DNA of 64,000 nucleotides from Desulfosediminicola ganghwensis (GCF_005116675.2 NZ_CP050699.1:4893001-4957000); one strand, 5' to 3'; numbered from the stretch's first letter, positions 8,797 to 16,984 are shown. The notes: generated by a model not told the origin, from the sequence alone. Numbers and translations are program-made.

Positions 8797-8946
8797 TTAT
8801 CTCTGTCTCTTATCTTTCACGCGAAGATTGCGGATGAGCGGCAGTGCTTTCATCCCGGAAGATCTCCGTGCACTGAGATGCAGCTCAAGTACAGTGTGAA
8901 TAGTTGCGCCTCCCATCCAGAACAATAAAAACAGTATTGCTTCCAT
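8797..8946 (-). CDS. 49-aa single-span membrane protein upstream of NrfD
   Basis: Short gene, 49 aa: ATG at 8946 preceded by GGAGGAAAAT, stop TAA at 8799-8797. One hydrophobic segment (MEAILFLLFWMGGATIHTVL, residues 1-20) is followed by a basic tail (LSARRSS...RNLRVKDKRQR). This gives an N-out, C-in single-span topology by the positive-inside rule. It lies between a good promoter (9022-9050) and the NrfD gene, so it is probably the first gene of that operon. It may be an accessory subunit or assembly factor. No homologue is recognised. Confidence 0.6.
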   Translation of the reverse strand: MEAILFLLFWMGGATIHTVLELHLSARRSSGMKALPLIRNLRVKDKRQR

Positions 8947-9021
8947 ATTTTCCTCCATATCATAGCCACTTCACATCGTCAGGAACCAACTGCTACAACA
9001 CGACCATTCCTGTTAGGAATT

Positions 9022-9050
9022 ATGCTATACTTAACAATGATGATTGTCAA
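9022..9050 (-). promoter_or_regulatory. Promoter of small-ORF/NrfD operon with overlapping palindrome
   Basis: Minus strand: TTGACA (9050-9045), a 17-base spacer, and TAGCAT (9027-9022). The -35 box and adjacent spacer form a near-perfect inverted repeat, TTGACAAT-CATC-ATTGTTAA (9050-9031, one mismatch in eight). This is a plausible operator for a repressor or a MerR-type regulator. Confidence 0.5.
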
Positions 9051-9349
9051 ATAAATAGAACATAATCATTTACGCTAAACTTCTGTCCACCTTGACTCTA
9101 GGTTCTCAACAACCTGTTTTCACATTTATTTAGTTAAATTAATCAACATTCTCACAAGACGCATTTTTCCGATCTTTCTGCTTAGCTCTATTCAACCCCA
9201 TGGAATATGGAAGCATTATGCGCCCATATGAATCGATATTTCCACCCTGGTTTAAGAGAGGTCTTTCCGGCTACTCTTTCTCACCTCAAGATATCGCTCC
9301 AACCTTTATTTGCTGATACCACCCATTGCCGCATTCATAAAACTAAAAA

Positions 9350-9378
9350 GGGAAGTTCCGTTCGCAACGGAACTTCCC
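9350..9378 (-). terminator. 13-bp perfect hairpin with T5 on the minus strand
   Basis: GGGAAGTTCCGTT pairs exactly with AACGGAACTTCCC around a CGC loop. On the minus strand it is followed by TTTTTAGTTTT, a canonical intrinsic terminator. It lies 330 bases past the MerR-like gene (9709) and protects the downstream operon from read-through. Confidence 0.8.
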
Positions 9379-9564
9379 CGGCCTGTCATGAAACAGATTT
9401 GGGTTCTTTAGGTTTTAAGTTGTAGGACTGGTGAGGTGAGATTTTACAAATGTGAAGCCAGTTCGCCCCCCAAGCGATCATTCCCCACACACAAGTAAGT
9501 ACTGAAAGGAATTCAAATGGTTACGCGAAGCTGTATTGGAATGGAAGGTATAAGAACAACGAAG

Positions 9565-9599
9565 CCGGGCTCGCATTGATCGTACTATTGCGAGCCCGG
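9565..9599 (-). terminator. 11-bp GC-rich hairpin downstream of MerR-like gene
   Basis: CCGGGCTCGCA pairs exactly with TGCGAGCCCGG across a 13-base loop. No U-run follows on either strand, so it may be a weak terminator, an mRNA 3'-end stabiliser, or part of a processed RNA. Confidence 0.45.
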
Positions 9600-9708
9600 T
9601 TAGTATACTTCTGAACTTCACCTGAAACATTGCAGAACCAAATGGTTACAGGTATGAATCAGATAACCGGGTATTACCTGATTTATAACAGAATGAGAGA
9701 TCTCTATC

Positions 9709-10107
9709 TCACTGCACAACTTTCCTGTCATACCCCGCTTTCTTTTCGGCTACAACATCCTCCTGGCCCAGGTCTGTCCTGATTCTGGTTATCTTCTTGG
9801 GCACCAGACTGTTTGAGAAAAACGCCGAACATCGCTGCCTTTTGTCAAAAGGACAATCGATAATATTCCAACATGGTGTGTACTTGAGTAACTTTTTCAC
9901 TGCATTTATACTCAAACCATGAGTGTGAATCATCTCGCGCAAACACTCGATCCACTGCACATCACGCATTGTGTAGTACCGCCACGCCCCTTTTCGGATC
10001 GGTGACACCAAACCTTTTCCCTCATAACTCCTGATGGTTCTCGGATGCACATGCAGCATCTCCGCCACCATGCCTATAGTAAAAACGGCTTTGTCATCCG
10101 GTAACAT
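9709..10107 (-). CDS. MerR-like regulator with C-x5-C-x7-C motif (copy 2)
   Basis: 132 aa from ATG at 10107 (AGAGG 8 bases upstream); an in-frame GTG at 10116 lies inside the ribosome binding site. A MerR/HspR-type helix-turn-helix fills residues 7-76 (FTIGMVAEMLHVHPRTIRSYEGKGLVSP). It is followed by PC79-W-N-I-I-D-C85-x7-C93, the same Cys spacing as the regulator at 6598-7071. The gene begins 12 bases after the NrfD stop codon, so it is almost certainly the last gene of that operon. Autoregulation is likely, with control of quinone-pool redox genes in response to redox state or a metal as an inference. Confidence 0.87.
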   Translation of the reverse strand: MLPDDKAVFTIGMVAEMLHVHPRTIRSYEGKGLVSPIRKGAWRYYTMRDVQWIECLREMIHTHGLSINAVKKLLKYTPCWNIIDCPFDKRQRCSAFFSNSLVPKKITRIRTDLGQEDVVAEKKAGYDRKVVQ

Positions 10108-10119
10108 GGCTACCACCTC

Positions 10120-11298
10120 TTAGTCATGGTCAGCTTGAAATTTCGAACCGAAAAACTTTTCCCCAAGTAAAAATCCCACACCAATTACGCCTATTCCTCC
10201 AATCACCAGCAGGTATTCGGATACCGTTGGTGCGTAGCTCTGATATTGCGGCAAATCACTGTACCCCGCATAGAGCGGTACGATTACTCCTGCCACCACC
10301 AGGTTGTAGCGGGAGAAGAACTGTCCCACCAGTACCATGAGTGATGCGAGCACCATCGCCTGAAGTGATTTCATTTTGGACACCGCAAGCAGAATAAACG
10401 GAAGCAGCAGACCGATTGCCACCTCAAACAACCAGAAAGTCGTTGCCAGCGGCCCTGTCACGAGGGCATCTGCAGACACCCGCAATTCTTCAGTGCCACA
10501 GTAGGCATTGGCAAACTTCCAGGCTGTAGCAAGAGATATCATAAAGAGCATCACCATCATGATTTTGCCAGCAACCTGCAAGCCATGAAAGGTATCGGCT
10601 GATACGGCTTTTCTCCCCAGAACATGGGCAAAATGGGTAAAGAGTATCACTGCCGCAGCACCGGAAAGTAGCGCGCTGGCCAGGAAAAATATCGGAAGCT
10701 GTGATCCGTACCAGAATGGTCTGGCGGCAAGAGAAGCAAAAACTGACCCCAGGTTGCTGTTTGCGAGCATTTCTGCCACGGCACCAATCAATCCCAGAAT
10801 AACCGCCAGCTTCAATCTGCCGGTTACGATAAGATAAAATTCAACGATCAAAAAACAGACCGCCAGGCCATAAAGGGTACCCATCCACCAGATGTTTGAT
10901 GTGATGTTTGGATGTAACACCATATTAAGCGGCATTCTCCATGGATTTTCAATCTCAAGGCCGATCACTGTAAAAGCCCCGAGCAAAACTACTATTGAAA
11001 GCCACACCATTCTGTTGGCAAGAGGCAAAAGTCTCTGCACATGAAAAACATGGCTAATCGCTGCCATCAGGCATAACCCCGTCGAGATAATAGCAAAATA
11101 TGCATATACTCCGATCAGCATGCCCCATGGCATTCCACGGGTATTGGCAAACGCGTGATGATGACCGATCAACTGCGCGTAAATCCCTCCGGCGATACCG
11201 GCTATTATTAAAAATAGAAACAATAAGAGCCACCCATTTATCCGAGGTCCCGCAAATTCAATCGTTTGCACTTCAGATATTGTTCCATTTCCACCCAT
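10120..11298 (-). CDS. NrfD/PsrC-family membrane subunit (paralogue 2, divergent)
   Basis: 392 aa from ATG at 11298 (GGAGG 8 bases upstream; an in-frame TTG at 11313 is rejected). It has about ten membrane helices. Family landmarks seen in the other two copies are kept: GLEIENPWRMPLN, TSNIWWMGTLYGL and ANSNLGSVFASLAARPFWYGSQLP. Overall it is clearly more diverged from paralogues 1 and 3 than they are from each other, so the cluster did not arise by one recent duplication. Operon order is 78-aa membrane protein, 75-aa membrane protein, this gene, then MerR-like gene. No ferredoxin partner is encoded in the operon. Confidence 0.88.
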   Translation of the reverse strand: MGGNGTISEVQTIEFAGPRINGWLLLFLFLIIAGIAGGIYAQLIGHHHAFANTRGMPWGMLIGVYAYFAIISTGLCLMAAISHVFHVQRLLPLANRMVWLSIVVLLGAFTVIGLEIENPWRMPLNMVLHPNITSNIWWMGTLYGLAVCFLIVEFYLIVTGRLKLAVILGLIGAVAEMLANSNLGSVFASLAARPFWYGSQLPIFFLASALLSGAAAVILFTHFAHVLGRKAVSADTFHGLQVAGKIMMVMLFMISLATAWKFANAYCGTEELRVSADALVTGPLATTFWLFEVAIGLLLPFILLAVSKMKSLQAMVLASLMVLVGQFFSRYNLVVAGVIVPLYAGYSDLPQYQSYAPTVSEYLLVIGGIGVIGVGFLLGEKFFGSKFQADHD

Positions 11299-11380
11299 CG
11301 TGTCTGCCTCCAAAAAATTCCTCTAAAATAGAAATACACTTCCCATCTCTTCTTTCGTGCCAGAACAATGACCTCACTTT

Positions 11381-11608
11381 TCAGGTTCCTTGTAATTCCG
11401 GCTCCTTGGTACCGCGCTCCTCACCCCGCAGACTGAACACAGCAATAAGAGCCACCGGTGCTGAAAATGGTCCAAGTATCATAAAGAGCATGAGGCATAT
11501 CACTCCCCAAAACAGTTCCGAAAGCAGAGGAAGGATTCTGTATACCTTCTGTATAAAACGCTCTCTCTGCGGAACCAGTAACTCTCTACTCTCAATAGCC
11601 AGTGCCAT
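11381..11608 (-). CDS. Small membrane protein of the paralogue-2 NrfD operon
   Basis: 75 aa from ATG at 11608, preceded by GAGGAGG. The N-terminal third is soluble and basic (LLVPQRERFIQKVYRILP). One or two hydrophobic segments follow (LSELFWGVICLMLFMILGPF and SAPVALIAVFSL), then a charged tail (RGEERGTKEPELQGT). No known family is recognised. The stop is 82 bases before the NrfD start. Co-transcription suggests a small accessory subunit of the membrane complex. Confidence 0.65.
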   Translation of the reverse strand: MALAIESRELLVPQRERFIQKVYRILPLLSELFWGVICLMLFMILGPFSAPVALIAVFSLRGEERGTKEPELQGT

Positions 11609-11692
11609 AGCTAACCTCCTCGGCTGACCTCTTTGGTCCTGCTGGGAATGGCACCGGTGCCGAAGCACCGGTCCATCCTCTCTACTGCACGT

Positions 11693-11929
11693 TTACTGCA
11701 TTGGTGATGCTGGTGTAGTGGTGGCTACACTGATGATTGTCATAATGAAGGTAGCAATGGGCATGCCAACTACGAATAACCATGGGTAAATAATGACGAC
11801 CAAACTCAAATACCCTGAAAATATTGGGTTTTCGACCAGATAAACAACAGGGGACGAAGTGATATCAACACGAATGCCCTCCCCTTTGGCAGCATTATGC
11901 GCCCATATTATATTTGGAACCGGACGCAT
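11693..11929 (-). CDS. Small membrane protein, first gene of the paralogue-2 operon
   Basis: 78 aa from ATG at 11929. A soluble N-terminus (residues 1-35) precedes two hydrophobic segments (GYLSLVVIIYPWLFVVGMP and ATFIMTIISVATTT). No good ribosome binding site is visible before the ATG (AAAAACGCAAA), so the start is uncertain. The bases encoding IWAHNA are part of an 18-base sequence repeated at 9212-9229, upstream of the other NrfD operon. The family is not recognised. Position and strand place it first in the operon with the 75-aa protein and NrfD paralogue 2. Confidence 0.55.
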   Translation of the reverse strand: MRPVPNIIWAHNAAKGEGIRVDITSSPVVYLVENPIFSGYLSLVVIIYPWLFVVGMPIATFIMTIISVATTTPASPMQ

Positions 11930-12040
11930 TTTGCGTTTTTAAGAGAAGAGAACAACTTACTGTTTTACCTATGAAAACATCACAAAGTATCCTGACCGCA
12001 CTGTAATCAGGGAAATTTGATCTATGATAGAGGGAGATGA

Positions 12041-12070
12041 AATACTGAAACTGCAAACTGATTCAGTATT
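12041..12070. repeat. Inverted repeat AATACTGAA / TTCAGTATT
   Basis: Two perfect 9-base arms separated by 12 bases, upstream of the 78-aa gene (start 11929). A possible operator or RNA hairpin. The same hexamer appears inverted at 15172-15187 (AGTATT-TTAG-AATACT), upstream of NrfD paralogue 3. Confidence 0.45.
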
Positions 12071-12177
12071 AACGTACACTTGAAGTGGCCCCTTGAGGAG
12101 TGGGCGTAAAATGCGTCTTTATGGGGAGAAAATACTTCTAAAAATGTGCGATAGGTCGTGCGGATAGTACAAAATGC

Positions 12178-12211
12178 AAACGGCCCGCCCCTTTTGGGGA
12201 GCGAGCCGTTT
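12178..12211 (-). terminator. Terminator of the NrfD3-ferredoxin-cytochrome operon
   Basis: AAACGGC pairs with GCCGTTT, with inner GC and CCCC/GGGG pairs around a TTTT loop; T-rich sequence lies on both sides. It starts 26 bases after the triheme cytochrome stop. The remaining gap to 11930 holds the inverted repeat at 12041-12070 and a TGGGCGTAAAATGC motif (12101-12114). Confidence 0.65.
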
Positions 12212-12236
12212 AAAAACTGCGGGGTGTTGAAACTGA

Positions 12237-12677
12237 TCAGTGATTCGCTTTTGCCTGCCCTGAATCACCACCAACAACTCTTGCCTGCCCACGAACACCT
12301 ATGTGGCAGGTGGTACAACGCGTGTTTGAGGCAAATGCAGTACTGCCGTCATGACATGCACCGCAGTAACTCCCCTCTTCGAGGGAAGCCATGGAGAAGT
12401 CTTCAGCCTCCTGGGCTGCCCCGGCCTCCATCTCAAACAGATCGTCATGGCAAGAATCACAATCCAGCCCGCCTTCCATGGTGTGAACTTTGTGATCGAA
12501 AGATACACCCTTTACTGGCTTTTCCCAGATAATGTGCTCATATGGGCCGTACTCATCCTCATCGTAATCCTCAAGAGCGATCCCGGCTCCGGCAGGCTGC
12601 TGGACATCCGTGGCATTTAACAGTGCACCGGTCAGCAGGAACCCGCCCAGGACAATAAAAAGCAGAATATGTTTCAT
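12237..12677 (-). CDS. Periplasmic triheme cytochrome c (c7/DsrJ-like)
   Basis: 146 aa. An N-terminal signal sequence (MKHILLFIVLGGFLLTGALL) is uncleaved-anchor or cleavable in type. Three CXXCH motifs are at residues 73, 105 and 121. The order VSFDHKVHT...CDSCH...YCGACHDG.TAF....CTTCH matches the cytochrome c7/c3-like family, in which distal histidines (H62, H65 region) provide second ligands. Three haems and position in the operon recall DsrJ of the DsrMKJOP complex, but the motif order is that of the c7-like family. It is the third gene after NrfD paralogue 3 and the TAT ferredoxin. It probably exchanges electrons between that complex and periplasmic carriers. Confidence 0.87.
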   Translation of the reverse strand: MKHILLFIVLGGFLLTGALLNATDVQQPAGAGIALEDYDEDEYGPYEHIIWEKPVKGVSFDHKVHTMEGGLDCDSCHDDLFEMEAGAAQEAEDFSMASLEEGSYCGACHDGSTAFASNTRCTTCHIGVRGQARVVGGDSGQAKANH

Positions 12678-12744
12678 ATCGTTCTCCTAAAAAAACTCGT
12701 GTTTACTTCCCATGTTGAGATACTCATCATGGGCAATGTCCTTT

Positions 12745-13500
12745 TCAGGCGTTGGTGTAATATACGTTTGGAAGGGCGCCTGTCTCAGGTCGCAGTACCC
12801 AAACCATGGTCTCCGGCTTATGCACCAGCTGATATACTCTGCTTTCCTGATCTGCCAGATTACCGAATACCCGGACATCTGCCGGACAAGCTTCAACACA
12901 GGCTGTATCCTTCATTCCTTTCGACAGTCTGGTGTCAAAACAGAAATTACACTTATCTACCGACCGAGTCTCTTCCTTGAAATAGCGTGCATTGTATGGG
13001 CAAGCGGTCATACAGGTTTTACATCCGATGCAACGAGCAGGATTCATAACAACAATTCCCGTTTTTTCGTCCTTCCAGGTCGCTGTGGTCGGGCAGACCC
13101 GCACACAAGGCGGACGGTTGCAGTGATTACACAGTACCGGCATAAACGTGGTCTCGTAGTCCCCATCAGTCAGATTACGTCTGCGCTCAAGGATATTTGT
13201 GCGATATCCGTATGCAGGTACGTCGTTGGTCTCCTGACATGCTTGTTTGCACTGCTCACAATCGATACAAAACCTTTCCCGAATCACCATGGAATAGTGC
13301 GGGTTATAAGGATATTCTCCCGGCTCGGCAACGACACTGGAATCCGCCCTGGCACTTGTTGCCGAAGTAAGCGACAATACAGTCCCGCCCAGATATACAC
13401 CTGTAATTGTAAGCCCCAGCCTTAAAAACTTACGCCGTTCCTGAGAGGTTATGGTAGATAAGTCCTCGCTCTCGAGTTTTTCCAATTCGTCAATTTTCAT
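12745..13500 (-). CDS. TAT-exported four-cluster ferredoxin subunit (DsrO/NrfC-like)
   Basis: 251 aa from ATG at 13500; GGAG lies 7 bases upstream, and an ATG at 13506 abuts it. A twin-arginine signal (QERRKFLRLGLTITG, about residues 20-34) indicates folded export. Sixteen-cysteine pattern for four [4Fe-4S] clusters: CIDCEQCKQAC, CNHCNRPPCVRVCP, CIGCKTCMTACP and CNFCFDTR...ACVEACP. This is the standard periplasmic partner of NrfD/PsrC/DsrP membrane subunits. The gene follows NrfD paralogue 3 by 111 bases and precedes the triheme cytochrome. Together they form a quinone pool-ferredoxin-cytochrome relay. Confidence 0.92.
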   Translation of the reverse strand: MKIDELEKLESEDLSTITSQERRKFLRLGLTITGVYLGGTVLSLTSATSARADSSVVAEPGEYPYNPHYSMVIRERFCIDCEQCKQACQETNDVPAYGYRTNILERRRNLTDGDYETTFMPVLCNHCNRPPCVRVCPTTATWKDEKTGIVVMNPARCIGCKTCMTACPYNARYFKEETRSVDKCNFCFDTRLSKGMKDTACVEACPADVRVFGNLADQESRVYQLVHKPETMVWVLRPETGALPNVYYTNA

Positions 13501-13611
13501 TCCCATGCTCCGTTATATGCAATCAGCACCAGCTTAAGCTGATAATCCCATTAGAAGCCGGCCACTCTTATACAATGGAAATCCGGCTACTCATTCCTTT
13601 TATGCAGTAGT

Positions 13612-14808
13612 TCAGTGACTTCCTTCAGAGAGATGTCCCCTGAACATTTTTTCGCCGATGAGAAAAAGCAGCCCGCAGAAGCCTATACCGCCAAGTACCA
13701 CCAGATTCTCATGCAGGCTTGGAGCATAGGTTGCCAGCTCCGGATAGTCGACAAGGCCCATGCCGTGAAAATGATTCACAACCTGACCGACTATAACCAG
13801 GTCATAGCGCATGAAGAAGATGCCGATCATGCCGGCAAGAGAGGCGACAAACAGGGCATTCATATTTTTGCCTTTTACCGCCATGATAATGCAGAACGGG
13901 ATGATCATACCAAGCGCCACTTCACCAATCCAGAAGTTGAGGGCAAAATCACCACTGATGAGAGCTTCCATTGCCGCAAATTTTCCAGGAGGATGGCCTG
14001 TAATTCCGGCTATCAGCTTCCAGCTGGTAAAAAAGACGATTATCGACATCATCAGAGCACCGAGTTTAGCTACACTCTCCATTGATTTCTTGAGAGATTC
14101 GCTCATTTCCCAGCCATTGAAACGGTACGCGAGGTAGGTAAAGAAAATAATCGCAACACAGCCAGACATCGCTGCACTGGTGATAAAGTAAATCGGCATG
14201 TATGGTCCATGCCAGAATTCGCGTCCATTGAGCAGTCCGAATACCGCACCCAGATTCGAGTGGGCGACAACACCTGTAAGCAGGCCGGCCAAACCGAATG
14301 CTGTGGCAACCTTATGATTGTTCTTCTGCAACATGACAAACTCAATTATCATAAAGAACAGATAGGCACCATAGAGGGTACCCATCCACCAGATATTGGA
14401 GGTGAGGTTTGCACCGATGACATTGCCCACAGGCATACGCCACGAGTTCTCTATCTCAAAGGCAATCACCAGAAATCCAGCCACAATTGTGGCAATCGAC
14501 ATAAATACTGCCCGTTTGGCGATGGGGTTGAAATTTTCAAAGCCAAAAACATGGCCAACGGAAGATACGATACATAAACCAGTTGATGTCACGACAAAAA
14601 ACACATACGCAGCAATCAGGATACCCCACGGCACCTCCCGGCTGACACCGAAAGTATGCTCATGTCCAACCCAAATCGAGTGAACCCCTGCCGCAACCCC
14701 CACCAGAGTCAGTACACCCATCAATCCTAGTGCCAGGTTGAATTTCCCTGAAACCGGTACCTGCAAGCCACCTTCCTGAGGAAGAACCCCTGCCAGCAAA
14801 TTATTCAT
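13612..14808 (-). CDS. NrfD/DsrP-family membrane subunit (paralogue 3)
   Basis: 398 aa with about ten membrane helices. ATG at 14808 is preceded by AAGGAG at 9 bases. Very similar to paralogue 1 over its whole length (shared LAGVLPQEGGL, GVAAGVHS.WVGHEHTFGVSREVPWG, FEIENSWRMPVGN). Unlike paralogue 1 it has its expected partners downstream: the TAT ferredoxin (12745-13500) and triheme cytochrome (12237-12677). It probably oxidises or reduces menaquinone in the membrane. The set matches the DsrP, DsrO, DsrJ components of DsrMKJOP but the gene order is inverted, and no DsrM/DsrK (CCG-domain) genes are nearby, so assignment to Dsr is not made. Confidence 0.9.
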   Translation of the reverse strand: MNNLLAGVLPQEGGLQVPVSGKFNLALGLMGVLTLVGVAAGVHSIWVGHEHTFGVSREVPWGILIAAYVFFVVTSTGLCIVSSVGHVFGFENFNPIAKRAVFMSIATIVAGFLVIAFEIENSWRMPVGNVIGANLTSNIWWMGTLYGAYLFFMIIEFVMLQKNNHKVATAFGLAGLLTGVVAHSNLGAVFGLLNGREFWHGPYMPIYFITSAAMSGCVAIIFFTYLAYRFNGWEMSESLKKSMESVAKLGALMMSIIVFFTSWKLIAGITGHPPGKFAAMEALISGDFALNFWIGEVALGMIIPFCIIMAVKGKNMNALFVASLAGMIGIFFMRYDLVIVGQVVNHFHGMGLVDYPELATYAPSLHENLVVLGGIGFCGLLFLIGEKMFRGHLSEGSH

Positions 14809-15520
14809 CGTTTTCTACTCCTTGATCCAAAACTGACTCGACAATCACCTTAATAAAGAGCTGCACTATCAGAAAAACAGATTTTCCCCACCAGGAATCA
14901 CTGCCTTCCTACTCTCTGACAATACAGCCACCAACCATACTTGAAGTCCGATTTCTCTCATGTGAGACTACTCTCAGCTTTTCAAAGTCAGAAATTCTCA
15001 TTAAATTCTTATGATATCGTACAAATGGAATCTACATGTTGGGCACAACCAGCCCATTGGAGCCATAGATAAATTGCCCCTAAGTTACAATGTCGTTAAG
15101 TGAAAATCATGCATTTTCTTCAAATCTATTTCATTACAAACAGTCATAATTACTAGTGATGTATACATTGTAGTATTTTAGAATACTCTTTAATTCTCAA
15201 GTATCAAGCAGATTTTTTCCATTTTTCAGCCGGAGCGTCAAGCTTTATTTTGTGCATTAACCAATAACCATTGCCTGCTAAAATTATTACCATCACATTT
15301 CAGACACTTAGACGGAATAACAAATTTGCTGTATTATTGGTCAAATTAAAAGAGACATTATTCGCATACCAAAAGAACACAATAGTAGAGGGAGACAGCT
15401 CTAACAACACGTATTTTTGATATATAATGTTTGCAAAACGACGACAAACACCGGGTTACTACGACGTAGGACCCGGTGCTATTATGTGACAGGCACCAAG
15501 CTATTGAACGGGAGTTTCGT
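14809..15520. other. Upstream region of NrfD paralogue 3
   Basis: 712 bases, AT-rich toward 15000-15450. A perfect palindrome AGTATT-TTAG-AATACT (15172-15187) lies about 360 bases before the NrfD start, with loose -35/-10-like sequences around it on the minus strand. The zwf terminator is at 15449-15478. No coding sequence was found. Confidence 0.4.
15449..15478 (-). terminator. Terminator of the pgl-zwf operon
   Basis: CACCGGGT pairs with ACCCGGTG, with an inner CTAC/GTAG stem around GAC. On the minus strand TTTG follows. It is 42 bases past the zwf stop. Confidence 0.65.
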
Positions 15521-16984
15521 TCATCTGAAATCTTTAATGGCAGGGGCTGTAGCAATGTTTTCATCGGTCAGCCACTCACGGCCATCACTCTTGAGCAACT
15601 TCATCGCCTCAGCCGGACCATCGCAGCCGGCAGCATACATTTTCGGCTTTTGAGCTACCTCGTAAAGTCGGTCTATATATTCCCAACTGGCCTCGATCCA
15701 GTCACGACGGGGGAAAAGGCTATGATCCCCTTCCAGCACATTCCTGAGTATCGATTCGTAGGCTTCCGGCGTATTGGGACCAAAATGGCAATGGTGACAA
15801 AAATCCATCATTACCGATTCTGTCTTGTAATCATCGTGCGGAGTCTGCACATTAAACGCCAATGCAATTCCAGTATCCGGCTGGATACGAATAATAATCA
15901 TATTAGGGTCACCATTGCTGCCTATCAAATATCTCCGTCTCTGCTGAAATACTATGCGAATCTCGGCGTACCGCTTTGCCATACGCTTACCTGTTCTCAG
16001 ATAAAAAGGCACGCCCTGCCAACGATCATTCTCAATATAGACACGGATTGCCGCAAACGTTTCTGTGACAGAGTCGTCAGCCACACCATCTTCACTTTGA
16101 TAAGCGGCAACCTTCTCTCCGTTCAGCGTACCTTCTCCATACTGACCAAGGACAACGTCGTCACTGTTCAATGGCTGCAACCTCTGCAGCACACGCACCG
16201 CTTCATCTCGTAAAGCATCGGGAGTATCGTCTTTGGGTGGTTCCATGGCCAGAAAAGAGAGTAACTGCAACAGGTGATTTTGCACCATATCACGTACGGC
16301 ACCGCTCTTATCGTAATAGCCTGCACGCTTTTCCACCCCCAATGTCTCTGAAACCGTTATCTGTACATGATCAATTGCACGTTTCTGCCAGGCACCTGAA
16401 AAAATCTCATTGCCAAACCTGAGAGTCAAAATATTCTGCACCAGCTGCTTACCGAGATAATGGTCAACCCGGTAAATTTCACTTTCATTAAGGACCGCGC
16501 GAATGTTTTCATTCAACTCCTTCGCGCTTTTCAGATCTTCGCCAAACGGCTTTTCAAAAACCATCCTGCGCCAGCCCTGTCCCTTGCCTAGAGACGAGAT
16601 GAGTTCTGCTGTGCGTTGAAAAGCGCTCGTTGGCAGGGCCAGATAAATCAGCTTATTGTCCGCGCAGCTATAACGCTCCTGAATGTTTGCTATGGAGGCG
16701 GTAAAATCTTCAGGGGTGTCGCTCGTAACGTTGAATCTCATATATTCGATTCGTGCCAGCAGACGTTCCAACACCTCCGGATCGGCTGCTTCAATAAATT
16801 TTTCAATATTCAGGCGATCTATAAACTCCTGCCGGCTCAGGTCTTTTCGGCCGACACAGATTATCGGTGTACAGTTGGTGAGGAGATCTTTTCGCACAAG
16901 ATGGTAAAGCGAGGGGATAAGTTTTCTTCTGGTTAAATCACCGGTCGCCCCGAAAATAAGGATCATAATCGACTCTTTCTTCAT
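15521..16984 (-). CDS. zwf: Glucose-6-phosphate 1-dehydrogenase
   Basis: 487 aa, full length. The Rossmann motif is IFGATGDLTRRKLIPSLY (residues 10-27). The active-site segment is IYRVDHYLGK (about 180), with the catalytic His-Asp region downstream. It oxidises glucose 6-phosphate to 6-phosphogluconolactone with NADP in the oxidative pentose phosphate pathway. The ATG overlaps the pgl stop codon by four bases (ATGA), so the two are translationally coupled. The pair supplies consecutive steps of the same pathway. No gnd is adjacent. Confidence 0.97.
   Translation of the reverse strand: MKKESIMILIFGATGDLTRRKLIPSLYHLVRKDLLTNCTPIICVGRKDLSRQEFIDRLNIEKFIEAADPEVLERLLARIEYMRFNVTSDTPEDFTASIANIQERYSCADNKLIYLALPTSAFQRTAELISSLGKGQGWRRMVFEKPFGEDLKSAKELNENIRAVLNESEIYRVDHYLGKQLVQNILTLRFGNEIFSGAWQKRAIDHVQITVSETLGVEKRAGYYDKSGAVRDMVQNHLLQLLSFLAMEPPKDDTPDALRDEAVRVLQRLQPLNSDDVVLGQYGEGTLNGEKVAAYQSEDGVADDSVTETFAAIRVYIENDRWQGVPFYLRTGKRMAKRYAEIRIVFQQRRRYLIGSNGDPNMIIIRIQPDTGIALAFNVQTPHDDYKTESVMMDFCHHCHFGPNTPEAYESILRNVLEGDHSLFPRRDWIEASWEYIDRLYEVAQKPKMYAAGCDGPAEAMKLLKSDGREWLTDENIATAPAIKDFR

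Larger units (their letters stand above)
8947..9708. other. Intergenic region with promoter and two strong hairpins
   Basis: 762 bases between same-strand operons. It contains the promoter/palindrome at 9022-9050, a copy of an 18-base repeat (9212-9229, shared with 11891-11908), and hairpins at 9350-9378 and 9565-9599. About 185 bases between the hairpins have no coding potential. Confidence 0.5.

Noticed and set aside
13612-14808. Assigning dsrP to NrfD paralogue 3
   Set aside because: Gene order is inverted, DsrM/DsrK are absent and the cytochrome looks c7-like, so a Dsr label would be over-precise.
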